A program made the position numbers and the translations under genes. 64,000 bases of DNA from assembly GCF_029227915.1 (NCBI RefSeq), contig NC_079887.1:24551650-24615649 (forward strand), written 5' to 3'. This DNA comes from Hydractinia symbiolongicarpus (lineage: Eukaryota; Cnidaria; Hydrozoa; Anthoathecata; Hydractiniidae). This document shows, in pieces, positions 31,843 through 42,582 of the stretch. The stretch's first letter is position 1. Every line of letters starts with the position of its first letter. The notes below the pieces were generated by a model that worked only from the letters and a program-made list of their open reading frames with translations, made no database searches and was not told the DNA's origin.

Positions 31843-33005
31843 ATGGCGGACGGAAGGAATTCTTCAGTGCTGCTTATGTTTCTGAACGAACTCGTCGATT
31901 CGGACGATGAAAAACCAACCCGCGGAAAAACAAGAGAGTGGATAAAGATGGGGGAGCACATTGGATGTTTTAATAATATCATTAAAGAATTCAAGATCGA
32001 AGACAGATTCGGATTTAGGGAAATGTTTCGGATAGATGTAGGGGATTTCGATTTTCTTCTTAATGAAACATCCCATCTGATATCAACGGGGTAGATGAGC
32101 AATTGTGGTGGCCACAGATCAATTATGGCAGAAGAAAGACTCCCCCTTACTCTTCGTTTTCTTGCGACAAGAGGATCATTTCAATTACTTCATTTTCAGT
32201 TCAGAATTTCTTTGAATGCAGTATCCTATACAATAAAAGGGTGTTGCAAGGCTTTGGTGGATAAATTGGTTGCAAAATGTCTTCAACTACCATCATCCGA
32301 GAAAGAGTGGCTACAAATTTCCGAGAAGTTTGAGACTAGGTGGAACTATCCTCATGCTTTAGGTGCAATGGATGGGAAGCACATTACTATAAAGAAGCCT
32401 GCCAATTACGGCTCCTACTACTACAACTACAAACATAATCATTCGATAATCCTTTTAGCGATTGCTGGTCCTGAGTACGAATGCTTGTATGCTGATATTG
32501 GGTCTAACGGACGAGTTAGCGACTCAGGTGTGTGGAGCCACAGTTCCTTGCTACAATCTATTAAAGATGGGTCGGTAAAGCTTCCAAAGGATGATAATTT
32601 ATTTAGTGGTGTTTCTTTGCCCTATGTGACGATGCTTTTGCATTAAAAACATTTATGATGAAACCTTATCCTCAGCTAAACTTAACAGAAAATAAACGAA
32701 TCTACAACTACAGACACAGTAGAGCAAGACGAATTTCCGAAAATCTGCTTGGTATTCTTGCCAACAGATGGAGAGTCTTTTTTACTACAATAAATTTGGA
32801 GCCAAAACATGTCGAAAACATAGTCCTCTCAGCTTTGGCATTGCACAACATGTTTATCAAAAAATCAGCTTATCGTACGGTAAATTTAGCAGATTCTATC
32901 CTTGACAATGGTGATATTCGAGAAGGCGAATGGCGGAGACATTTCATTCCCTCCAAATGCCTAAAAGTGGTCACAATGCATCTGTTACAGCTAAAGCAAT
33001 CATGA
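31843..33005 (+). pseudogene. Harbinger DDE transposase (HARBI1-like), two lesions
   Basis: About 385 codons. It starts at ATG 31843 (MADGRNSSVLLMFLNELVDS). An in-frame TAG at 32092-32094 is followed directly by the same frame to about 32620. A frameshift there moves the end into the frame 32655-33005. Catalytic residues are visible: Asp in AMDGKH (32371), Asp in YADIGSNGRVSDSGVW (32493), and Glu in RRISENLLGILANRW (32739). Length and spacing fit HARBI1-type transposases. Only two lesions, so recently lost or nearly functional. Confidence 0.85.
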
Positions 33006-33166
33006 ACGAAGAAGCTGTAGACTGGCAGTGGAAATATTGCTAAAGAAAAAATTATTTTTTGTGAACAAAACTTAATATCTTTAGATGTCTTGTAAAAGTG
33101 TTTTTCCTAGCGATATAAATTGAAATAAACTACAATGTTTGTGATCTATAAAAAGTATTCCTACTC

Positions 33167-34215
33167 CTAGAAAGGATTGTTTATCATATCAGTGTAGCTA
33201 TGTGCTTGTACTGGGTGTGTTGTGTTGGCGTTACTAAAAGAACTGCTTCCACTGTTCTTTTGCACTGGTGTGCTATTAAAATAAAAGTGATTGGAATAAC
33301 TCCCATAGATCATTGGTCGGTTTACATTGTCGGACTGCATCTCAATATCGATCTCAATATCGATCAGCACGTCAGAAATTCACTTTTCAGCGTATCTTCG
33401 TTCACGGTTTCCCAATTTAGACAGTTTTTCTTCTACGTAGGCAGCAAAGTTCGAGGTGGAATTCTTGTTAACCACGGGAGAGGTAGCCTCGGTAGCCTTG
33501 GTTTGTTTAGTAATCGCCTCAGTGCATTTGGATAGTAAATCTAATTTGCGCTCAGCAATGCTTTTTTTCTCGTGGGTTTGGCACCTTGGAGTCTTCATCT
33601 TCGTCATATTCGAGATTTTTCACCTCAATTGTACGTTTATGAGTGTCTCTACTTTTAGCTGATTTAACCACAGGCACTAAGAACAAAAGGCACTGATAAT
33701 GGACCCAGCTGGGAACATACAGTTCGTCAGTGCTCTGTCCACTCTTTGTCTTGTTCACTTTAGCCAATTCCCTTCCAAATTGTCCCCTCACGCCATTTAT
33801 TTTAGTTTTTAGCGATGCTACAACTACGGCAAAGCACTTGCAATTTCCGTATATATTCCGTATCTCTTACATCTCGTTTCGAGTATACTTTATCAAAGCA
33901 GTCCCACAAGCAAGGTCTTTCTTCAAACATATCTATAAGGATAGGTACTTCATCTTCCGTCCAATCTTTGGCTCCTTCTTTCTCTCCTTCTTCCTCTTTG
34001 GTCTTCTTGTTTTTGGCAGAAGAACTTTCCCCATCCTTATCTTTGTTCTTTTTGTTCTTAGCAGTTGAACCTTCTCATTTTTCTTCTTTATTTTTCTCTT
34101 CCAAAGCCTTCTCTTGTGCTATTTTCCCTTGTCCTGTTCTGTGTTGTTCGAATGTTTTACCTTTCACAGGGGATAGCTCTTCCTCACTGCTAGAAATTTT
34201 AAAATCTTGTACTGA
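33167..34215 (-). pseudogene. Harbinger MADF (Myb/SANT-like) DNA-binding protein, broken
   Basis: Second Harbinger protein, which helps bring the transposase to DNA and into the nucleus. From 34215 downward: a lysine/glutamate-rich leader with one TGA near 34077, then WTEDEVPILIDMFEERPCLWD (near 33963-33900), the start of a MADF domain. After a frameshift near 33818 it continues with FGRELAKVNKTKSGQSTDELY and WVHYQCLLFL. The C-terminal part has FAAYVEEKLSKLGNRERRYAEK in another frame, ending at 33167. Confidence 0.75.
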
Positions 34216-34811
34216 TCCTATCTGATATGCCTGCCGAAATGATAATGTTTTTATTAAAATGCATCAAATTAAAAACATTCTATTCAAAAACTCGAACGTT
34301 CGAATGCTTTCGAACGTCAATTTCGAACGTTTTAACGTTTGAAATTCGCAGGATTTTTATATGTTGAATAAAAAGTACCACCAAACCAATCGAACATAAA
34401 AATTCACGCAACTCAGATAGTTAATTCCTTTGAACTTGCCTATAATGTTGGATGAAATGTTTGACGGCGATCAAACTTCATCCAACATCGTCCAACACGA
34501 TTTTTTTCTTCTTTTTTGAAAATTTCATATTCTTTTAAAATTTTGAAGTGACTCACACCAGTCCAACATCTCATCCAAAATCACAACAGTCGTATGTTGG
34601 ATGAAAGGTTGGTTTTCCCCCGCCTTAACGGTCACGTACGGCTTTAATATAAGCAACAATAACCCTCGTTTTGCTTTTTTTTTAACTTTGTAAATTTTAG
34701 CGTAACGCCACCTTGTGGAAAGACAATGCATGAGTCATAAGGAAACTGACCTGTGAGTTTTGGTCCTTGGCCTCACCGTGCACACACAAACAAGGCGTAT
34801 TCATATATAGA

Positions 34812-35154
34812 CTAGGCAAATTCCCGTGGAAGAAACCACTGAATCTCTCATTGAGTCGTGGTGCCAAATAAAAGGGTTGGGGGGGGAGGGGGGTACCAAA
34901 TAAAAACATTGAACACAGTAATTTGAATATCTAAAAGTCACAATTTCTCGCTGAAACAAAACGTCAAAAAACAGCAATAACAAAATTAATAATAAAAGAG
35001 AAAATTTTAAATCAATTTGAAAAAGCACACAAAAGACAGAATAAAAATAAAAGTTTAGCAAAAATTACATGATACCGCGGCTTTTTCTTTAGAAAAAACA
35101 ACACATCCACTTTGCCTGTTACAGACACACAGAACTGGCGTATTATTATATAGA
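34812..35154 (-). mobile_element. Short Helitron E5
   Basis: CTAG at 34812-34815 with the degraded hairpin CCCGTGGAAGAAACCACTG. The right end is GTATTATTATATAGA (35140-35154), preceded by ATCCACTTTGCCTGTTACAG, a block also present at the end of E1. It directly abuts E6. Confidence 0.6.
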
Positions 35155-36010
35155 CTAGTCGTTAACCCGTGGAACAATCCACGGGAATTAGCCAACGTAA
35201 TTATTTTGCGCACCTGTTATCACGTTGTTTCGCGCACCTGTTATAAAATTACTCTGCAGCAGTCATGGTGCCTGGAAATTTACAGTTATAGGCACGGGAG
35301 CAGTTTAAACTACACATTTTCCTTTTTTTATAGTATAGTCTATCGAAGTAGTGTAGCGCCGATTTCTCGTAAAATTCATTTATTGAATAATAATTTGCGC
35401 ATTTTTACGGCCTGATTGGAGTTAAGATAGAGACCTCTCTTGAAAATAGCTTTTGAAAAACTATATTTGACATTTTCCTACCTTTTTGTTCAGTTAAAAA
35501 CATAATTTCAGCAAAAAAAAAAAAGCACATCCAGATTAATTGTTGTCATAAAACATGTAAATGGTTAAAGATAAAACAAAGATTACAAAATAAATTCCAA
35601 ATTTATGTTAAGAACAAACAAAAAATCACGTACAAAGTCTTTTTAAAAGTTATTGTTCTCCTCCTATTATCAAATTATTGTTAATTTCCTTAAAAAGGCG
35701 CGAATAATTAAAACTTCTTAAATGAAATAGGCAACGCAATGTTAATTGTCCGCAACTTTGACCGTGTACTTATTTAAGGAGGAACAATAAAACAATAAAA
35801 GGAACAATAAATGTTAATTAACCATAAATTTTGTATAAGAAACTTTTTAAATTAAACTTTTGTGAAACTACGCAAAAGACAAAATAAAAATAAAATTTTT
35901 AAATAGTGTCGCAAAAAGATCAAAGAGCTGTGCGCAATTTCGTGTGTCCGTAACACAACGCATTTCTCGCGCACAAACACACAGACGGAATACGGTTATT
36001 ATAATAGAGA
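35155..36010 (-). mobile_element. Helitron E6
   Basis: CTAG (35155-35158) followed by TCGTTAA and the hairpin CCCGTGGAACAATCCACGGG (35166-35185), with perfect 7-bp stems. The right end is GGTTATTATAATAGAGA (35994-36010). Noncoding interior. Confidence 0.7.
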
Positions 36011-36136
36011 CTAGACCTTAACCCGTGGAAAAATCCACGGGGTCGCCCGTCCTTTATATACCACATTTAGTATGTCTCGCTACTTGAGGTGCCATCTTGC
36101 GCAGATACAGGCAGACGACGGCTATTATTATAGAGA
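36011..36136 (-). mobile_element. Minimal Helitron E7, 126 bp
   Basis: CTAG (36011-36014), then the hairpin CCCGTGGAAAAATCCACGGG (36022-36041), and the right end GGCTATTATTATAGAGA (36120-36136). Essentially only the two termini; it abuts E6 and E8 with no extra bases. Confidence 0.7.
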
Positions 36137-36900
36137 CTAGCCGGGTTAACCCGGCGTCGAACCGCCGGATTAAGGCATAAGTCAAGGTGTGATCCGGCAT
36201 TGGACACTCTGTGGAGCGCTTAATAATAACCGTAAACTGTGCCACACGATCAGGTGGACCGCTTCAGTACAGGTATACAGTGTGTTGTAAATCAAGTGAA
36301 CCGCATGCACCGTGTAACTGTCGCAACTGTAACATATTTTTTATAAAATAACTTCCCGCAACGATAGCTGAAATAAAAGCAGAGCTTACAAACAGTTTTT
36401 GTAAAAGTTAAAAAATTAATCGTGACACCGGGCTGAGTGCTTACTACATTTAAACGGTTTTGTACAGGCGTATAGGGATAATACCCTTTTGAAAAAGGGC
36501 GTATAGGGATAATACCCTTTTGAAAAAGACTTTCTCATAGATTCTGTTTAAATAAAAAAAGTAAAAATCGGTCCATTGCTAAAACAGGGTTAAGCGGTTA
36601 GTCCAGGTAAACAGTGTTGCAACTTCGTACAGGCTTAATTCCCAAGAAAGTTTAAAAATTAATTGTCACAGTTGGCTACCCATTTATTACAGGTAAACCA
36701 TGTCGCACATGCGCATAGGCGTTACAGCTTTTTCAAATAACAGTCCATTGTTAACAGTGGGCAAAGCGCTTAGCACAAACAGAGTTAAACAGGCGTATAG
36801 GCGTAATACCCTTTTCCAGAAAAACTTCACTGCAACTTCGGTTCAAATAAAAACACAGGGGACAGCCTGTCGGTTTCTCTGAATGATAAAAAATGACAAA
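36137..36900 (-). mobile_element. Helitron E8, 3' end plus internal tandem units
   Basis: CTAG (36137-36140) and the hairpin CCGGCGTCGAACCGCCGG (36151-36168). The interior has direct units with CAGGTAAAC, GGCGTATAGGG/CGTAATACC and TTGTTAACAGTGGGC, including a tandem of GGCGTATAGGGATAATACCC. The right terminus was not found, so the copy is incomplete or interrupted near 36900. Same subfamily as E2. Confidence 0.55.
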
Positions 36901-38500
36901 CGGAAAACGTTGGTTTGTTGAACTCACTGTTATCATTTTTACATTACTATTGTTTCTCTTTATAATGTCTTTTACTAAGCATGAATAGCTAGCTATAGAC
37001 CCAGTTGGGTATCCCCAGTTTAAGTATATTTAACTGGATGTCTTAGCTACTGTTAGCTGATAGCTAATGTTAGCTTTAAGGCTCCATCCCAAGCTTAGCT
37101 AGCTCTAACCTATCTCTTCTTTTATGAACACGAATTATGATGTAACAAGCTAGCTACAAAATCTTCCTTGAACTTTTAGGATTGTTATGCCCATAGAGTA
37201 TATTTTTTACAAGGGGGCCACAATATGATAAGTGGAACGAATTTTAAAGAATTTAAAGTGTGTGTGTTAAGTTATTTTTATTGTTTTGTTTCTGACATCC
37301 CGTTAAACTTTTGTCAGCCTACATGTAAAATGCAAGTTTTTTTACAGGGATTTTTTACATTGGATTGGAAATTTACGTGGGTTTATGACTTGGGCGCGTT
37401 AAAAAAATTATAAGAGGATGGTATGATTAAGTCAGTTCATATTGTTCGTGTTGCAAAATGCTGTTTTTTAAAATTTTGTGTAAACTTTTGTGGAAATAGA
37501 CCACATGCAATATATATACTGAAAGAACAAATCTTTGTAAATCAGACTTCACTGTAAGCTGTTGTAAAGCTGATGTCTTTATCGGTAAAAATAACAGCCA
37601 TATTTTACTAATTAAGAAAAAATAAAACGAGTTTGAAAGTTAAAAGTATTTATTTGTTAAGCTTTTCGTACACTAAGTACATCTTTAGACTATATAAACA
37701 ACTTTGTCTTTATATTTCGTATTATAAACTTTTGTTTGGAAGAACTAACTGTATGTGATGAAATTTTTGCCGGAAGAGAATTCCATGGTATATTTTGTAA
37801 TCTAAACGCAAGGACTGTGTGCACTGAAATGACTGATTATTTTAAATTTTGATGTGTTTTATAACCTTTTTGTGGACGATTAATGAGTAATGGCAATATG
37901 CGACATACTGAATGAACTTATTTTTGTTGATTTAGATGTGTTTCTCACAAAACCGATCTGTTTTATAATTTGTGTAAACTTTTGTTTATGTTTTTTTGTT
38001 TGCTTATGAACCGCATACAATGTTTGTTGATTCAAGTTTATTCTTTGCTTATTGATTTTTTTACATTTAGGCTTAATTGTTGGTAAAGGGCAGTACGGAA
38101 CTAAAAAGGAAATTTTTGTGTTCTTAACTGGTTGGATTTGTGCTAACACTTGCAGGCCTCCTTTTTGACATTTCAGAATAAAATACTGAGGGTTTTCAAC
38201 ATAATCACTTATAAGATGTACATATTTGAGATGCGTTATTTCTGAGATTGTTGTTATCCGTGTTGTGACTGTCAGTGTTGTAACTGTCGGTGTTGTAACT
38301 GTCGGTGTTGTAACTGTCGGTGTTCTTACTGTCGGTTTTGTGAGTATTGATGTTGTGAGTGTCGATGTTGTGAGTGTCGTTGTTGTAACTTTTTATCAAG
38401 TCACAACAACGACACTCACAACATCGACACTCACAACACCAATATTCACAAGAGTATATTCTTACAAAAAAGAATATGTTTAAGCTGAAGACAAAACATA
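36901..38500. repeat. Dispersed noncoding repeat A, copy 2, with leading AT-rich stretch
   Basis: 36901-37200 is AT-rich with GCTAGCTA-type runs and no gene. From about 37400 to 38400 the sequence is collinear with 1-985 (TTGTGGAAATAGACCACATGC; TTTTGACATTTCAG; GGTTTTCAACATAATCAC). It ends in an expanded 15-bp minisatellite where copy 1 has only a few units. The end (TTCTTACAAAAAAGAATATG near 38458) is also found near 61778. Confidence 0.55.
38262..38450. repeat. 15-bp minisatellite ending in a 48-bp-stem palindrome
   Basis: Units of the type GTTGTAACTGTCGGT run from 38262 to about 38391 and drift to GTTGTGAGTGTCGAT. Then 38403-38450 is the inverted repeat of 38339-38386 with about three mismatches and a 16-base loop. 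Confidence 0.9.
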
Positions 38501-39465
38501 TTTAACTTCATATTCAAGGGAAAGTTTAGCTCTGAAAGTGTAAACGTCTTAAAAAACGTTTTTCCATTTAAATTCATTTCTCTACTAGAAAGATTCGGTT
38601 GAGATTTTCTTGCACTATTGTTAGGTACGTGAAATTTGTATATTCTTACTCAGAAGAGAGTAAAGTTTTTTACTTATGTTTTAACTTTACAATACAAAAG
38701 CCTATGTGTTTTTTCTCTCGTTCGCTGAAATATCGTGCAAAAAGATTATTTTTTATTGTTATTAAGATTTCAGATTACATCCGAAATTTTGTTAAAACGG
38801 GCGGTCTTTTTTTTCTACTTCTTCTTCTTTTTCATCTTTTTATTCTTTGGAGCGATTGCCGTAACGTCACGAATTGACCCCACGACCTAGCCATACGTAT
38901 CTTGATTGTGTACGTATCTTGATATTCGTGAAATTGGGAAAGAATAAAGACTGCGTGACGAATTTGATCAAAAATATTGTTATAAACTGTTATTTTCGTG
39001 TTTTGTTCAACTAAACCGAGATTCAGATTAAGGTACGACAGATTCCTTCCAAAAGACTCGTACGTTATAGTTCACCACGTTGCAGAGCGAAAAGTTTTTA
39101 AACAAAGGAAAATATTTGGTTCAGTTAGTATAATTATAACTGCTTAAATTTCAGTTCCATCAACGTTTAAGATATTCTCTTCATTTGAGTTTTCTAGTCA
39201 TGGATAAATTTTACACAAACCAATTTTAAGATTGTAGCTACAAACGTAGATATCAAGGCTGCATCCTGCTAGAGCCGGGCTAGCGGTTTTTTCTTATTGT
39301 GTTGGTATATTATTGTTTTGTTTTATGTTAGGGCTGTGGCTTTCTAGCTAGCTCTTTAGCTATCTCTGGCTGAGGAGTAAAATCAATAATTCTTATACAC
39401 AATGTAGCTGGGTAGGTACACCTTTTATTACTGTCGTGAAAACTTATTTCACCAAATAAAATTGT
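38501..39465. other. AT-rich noncoding stretch, no feature recognised
   Basis: Nothing coding that I trust. The open frame at 38599-38877 is rich in Phe, Tyr and Leu from T-rich DNA and shows no conserved motif. A near-direct repeat TACGTATCTTGAT lies near 38896 and 38911. Confidence 0.4.
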
Positions 39466-39469
39466 TGAG

Positions 39470-40047
39470 TGTTTTTTTAGTTGGACGGGGTAACGACGGG
39501 CTGTTTTCCGTGTTTTTATTTAAACCAAAACTACAATAAGGTTTTTTTTGGAAAAGGGTATTTCACCTATACACATGCGCAACACCTGTACTAAGCGCTC
39601 AGTCACTTGTTAACAGCAGATTGTTTCCTTTTTTTTGTTTAAACCAAAGCTGTAATAAGTTTTTTAAGGTTATGACGCCTATATGCACGTAGGACATAGT
39701 TTACCTGTACGAAGCAGTCAGTTTGGTGTCACGATTAGTTTTTGAACTTTTACTTATTACGCAAAATAAAAAATTTTGGTCGATTGTTTTGGCTATGATG
39801 GGTAACACTGGGTTGTAAACTGTGTTATTTTTTCGACTAAAGTAGCAGAAAAGTTATCCATTGAAGAATATATTACAACTGAAACACGACAAGGTTGTGT
39901 GCATACTACATACTTGTACTAAAGTGCCCCACCTGAATGTAAGACATACCTTTCAATTCTTATTAGACACTCTCCAGAGCGTTCAACAGCAGGTCGCACA
40001 GTTACTGGTGGCTTAACTCAACGTTTCGATACCGGTTCACCCAGCTG
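39470..40047 (+). mobile_element. Helitron E9, opposite orientation, degraded
   Basis: Carries the reverse complement of the E2/E8 interior units (GGAAAAGGGTATT, ACCTGTACTAAGCGC, GTTAACAGCAG) and of the E8 left end (CACTCTCCAGAGCG; CAGTTACTGGTGGCTTAA). Near 40020-40047 the text TTTCGATACCGGTTCACCCAGCTGA corresponds to the hairpin and CTAG end in degraded form. This is the only copy of the group seen in plus orientation. Confidence 0.5.
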
Positions 40048-40308
40048 ATATCTGTAATAAAAGGCATTGCTTGTCTTTCTTCGCGCAACATGGTACAGCA
40101 AATAGTGAGACAAGCGAAATGCGGTACATAAAGAAGATGAGACTTAGGCAGACCGACTGGGCTGTTATAAATAAAGTTACAATTGATAGTCATAACTAAG
40201 AGAGAAGTTATCGGAAAATGTCTTTACTAATATGTAAACCAACGGAAATTCCAAAGTAGAATTATGACAATACGTCGATTATTTAAGGCAAAAATGTCAA
40301 CTTATTAT

Positions 40309-41878
40309 TTATAAAACAGATATCTGAATATAATCTTCTACAACTTCCGCTTTATAGCTTCTTTCGAGATCAGAATCATAAATATATTGATGGGCATTTT
40401 TAATCATACCGTTTCTAATTACGGTTTTAATTTCTCCTTCCGTCTCGTCAAAATCTCGAGTCGTTCCATGAGCGTTGCATTCCCTGTCTGATAATAAATT
40501 CGTTCTAAACTTGGTAGATGACTCTTCGTCGTGAATATAGAAGATATTATGGTATGAATTTAAAATATCATTGATTTGTTTATTGTCTTCATCTATAATC
40601 TCATTTGAATCTTCAGATGTTCCGTTAGTTTTAATACTGCAATCAGGACTACCTTTATTAGACTGGATTATTGCTTTATCATCTGCAAAAACTGTACTAT
40701 CTGCTTCGTTACGGCGCGCTATTACCTCATTAATTATCTCTATATCATGCATCTTTTTCATCACGATAACTTCGCGTCGGTAACTGTCTATAAACATAGG
40801 AATGATGATAAGTAATATTATACTGAGTAGAATTGATGGAGCTATGATAATCACCGCCAAATGCATGCTCTCTGTATCCACAGGGTACTTTATCTCTAAA
40901 ACAAACATAGCCATAGTACAGCTGATGTAATTATATATGTTTATTTCGAGTTCTTTAAAGGATAATATGTGAGCAGTTCAAAAAGATAGAAAGATTTTGA
41001 CTTAATCAAAGTCAAGTTTATCCGATCTATAACTAACTTGTAGAGATTGACATAAGTGCTATGATTGTAGGTTATTTTACCTCTTTGCTATTACACGATT
41101 GGAATTCTACAAAATTCCTACTTACTTTTTTTACAGACAAAGGGAAGCATTTCATAGCAGGATGTATCAACCCAAGCTCCTCCGGAAATCATCTTTACAC
41201 ATATTCCTTTGTTAATAGATGTGAAAAACATCCAATTTCGAAATGTAGAATATCCATCGAGCCAGATAAATTTCGATTTTTGTTTTTTGAGTCCAATCCA
41301 TACTTCAGCGCCATTAGTAATCTCATTTATATGGTTATTTTCAACGATATTTGAAATTGAAACCAAGTGTGCTTTTTCTCTTAAGCAGATATTTTCAGCA
41401 GATGAGAAATATTTCTCATCCGTGTAAACTTTGTAACAGTTTTCTTTTATGTGAACCCATCCTACGCAGTCTAAGAAATGCGAATAAAAAACGAGGTTCT
41501 ACTCATTCAGCGGTTATTATCATAACCATGTATGAGCTTAATATGCGGATAAACACGAGAAGTAATTTTAACTACCAAAAAAATTATTTTTCGCGAAAAC
41601 TAATTTTTCAAGAAAGGTCAGTAAGAACGACACAACTCAATTTCCTTCTCAGGCCCTCTTAGCTTTCTTATATCAGGACGGAACCTAACAATCAACTTAG
41701 CATTCCTGTGGAGGAGGAAAGAGACAAACTATGGAAAAAATAATTCAAAGCAAAGACAATAATTCTTACTATGTCTTTTATCAGTTCTATGTTTTGTATG
41801 TATAACACTACGTGGTTTCTCTCGACTATTATTACCAGCTACGGTAATAAACAAGATGAACAAAATCTCTACTCTCAT
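40309..41878 (-). CDS. Type I membrane C-type lectin receptor, three exons, intact
   Basis: Exons 41878-41770, 41470-41126 and 40895-40309. Splice sites read GTAAGA/TTCTTAG and GTAAGT/GTTTTAG, both introns are phase 1, and the joined frame is 346 codons plus TAA. Exon 1 gives a signal peptide (MRVEILFILFITVAG) and a basic linker. Exon 2 is one whole C-type lectin domain with six cysteines (CVGW, NCY, IC, CVK, SCYE, FVCKK) and the WIGL motif. The typical EPN/QPD sugar-binding triplet is not seen, so calcium-dependent sugar binding is doubtful. Exon 3 gives a membrane helix (LAVIIIAPSILLSIILLIIIP) and a cytoplasmic tail of about 160 residues with tyrosine motifs YHNI and, near the C-terminus, YIQI. 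This suggests a signalling or adhesion receptor. No gene name assigned. Confidence 0.82.
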
Positions 41879-42473
41879 GTTGAAGTATATAGTCTTTCTT
41901 CCAAGCTTTAAACATCTAGCCACTCATTTATGTTTAATATCACAATTAAGCTCGGAGTAGTTAATAGTTATCGAATACATGATACATTCAGAAAATGTTA
42001 AACTCTTTTGTGTGTAGGTTTTTAGCTGTTTTTTGAAGTGTCATATATTCAAAGTTTGTTATTGTCAAATCAATAGGAAAGTCGCTAAGCTGTTGATCCA
42101 AAGCTTAATAAGTTGTTAAGTAAATTATATTCTGTTATAACAGCGAAAAAAAAGATTAAAATCACACACAAAAACATGTTTTGCTTTGATTAAATAGAGT
42201 GATTACTCGGGTTTTTTTCTTTCACCTTCTGAAAATAAAAGACTGATGTTATAAGCTAAACTTCTAACCGTTAATAACACACTCTAATTAAACACGCTGT
42301 ACTCATTGACGCTTACCAACTAGTTTAGCAGCAGATATGGACATATCAGCCTAATGATGGGAAAATTAATCCTCCTTCCCAGGGTGCACTCCTATAGCTG
42401 TTATCACGGAAAGGTTAAGTGCCCTGGACACGAAGTTGGGGAAATATGATTCTCAATAAGTAACCTAAACCGA
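41879..42473. other. Upstream region of the lectin gene, no coding sequence
   Basis: About 600 bases 5' of the lectin start on its strand. AT-rich, no clear TATA or repeated motif. An upstream in-frame ATG at 41923 (MARCLKLGRK) would extend the protein, but the ATG at 41878 gives a cleaner signal peptide. Confidence 0.4.
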
Positions 42474-42582
42474 CTGGTGGCCTTGTGTGGTAGAGCGTTC
42501 TCCGTCCAGTGCAGAGGGTCTTGGGTTTAAACCCCGGCCGACCCATACCAGAGACCATAAAGTGTGAATCCATCCTTTCTGC
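42474..42582 (+). repeat. tRNA-derived SINE head
   Basis: GTGTGGTAGAGCG fits an A box and GGGTTTAAACCCC lies where a B box is expected, followed by GGCCGACCCATACCAGAGAC and a non-tRNA body. Spacing between the boxes is about 35-40 bases, as in tRNA-derived SINEs. The body is interrupted at 42583 by a MITE inserted at TTAA. Confidence 0.55.

Larger units (their letters stand above)
31680..34624 (+). mobile_element. PIF/Harbinger transposon, nearly complete
   Basis: Flanked by TTA at 31677-31679 and 34625-34627, the 3-bp target duplication typical of the superfamily. The ends (AAAGGGGGCAAGCC and, reversed, AGGCGGGGGAAAACC) are imperfect inverted repeats. Subterminal regions carry at least seven copies of GTTGGATGAA in both orientations, possible binding sites for the MADF/Myb-like partner. 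Two convergent genes: DDE transposase (plus) and MADF protein (minus), the usual Harbinger pair. Confidence 0.85.
30218..34811 (-). mobile_element. Non-autonomous Helitron E4, split by a Harbinger element
   Basis: The left end is a degraded terminus (TAG, then TCCCGTGAAAGAATCCAC). The right end is GTATTCATATATAGA at 34797-34811. The Harbinger element at 31680-34624 was inserted into it. The remaining interior (about 30300-31150) matches 60880-61560 in blocks such as GCTAAAATTTATACTTGCTT and GGGAAAAAAGTATATCAGA. The open frame at 30739-30999 shows no protein-like features. Confidence 0.5.

Noticed and set aside
33815-34225. Plus-strand serine/phenylalanine-rich open frame
   Set aside because: It is the shadow of the lysine/glutamate-rich leader of the minus-strand MADF gene.
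38226-38483. Valine-rich protein from the 15-bp repeat
   Set aside because: The frame is open only because the unit length is a multiple of three; the reverse strand is open too.
42474-42550. Functional tRNA gene
   Set aside because: Boxes A and B are present but the stems are poor, and SINE-like body sequence follows.
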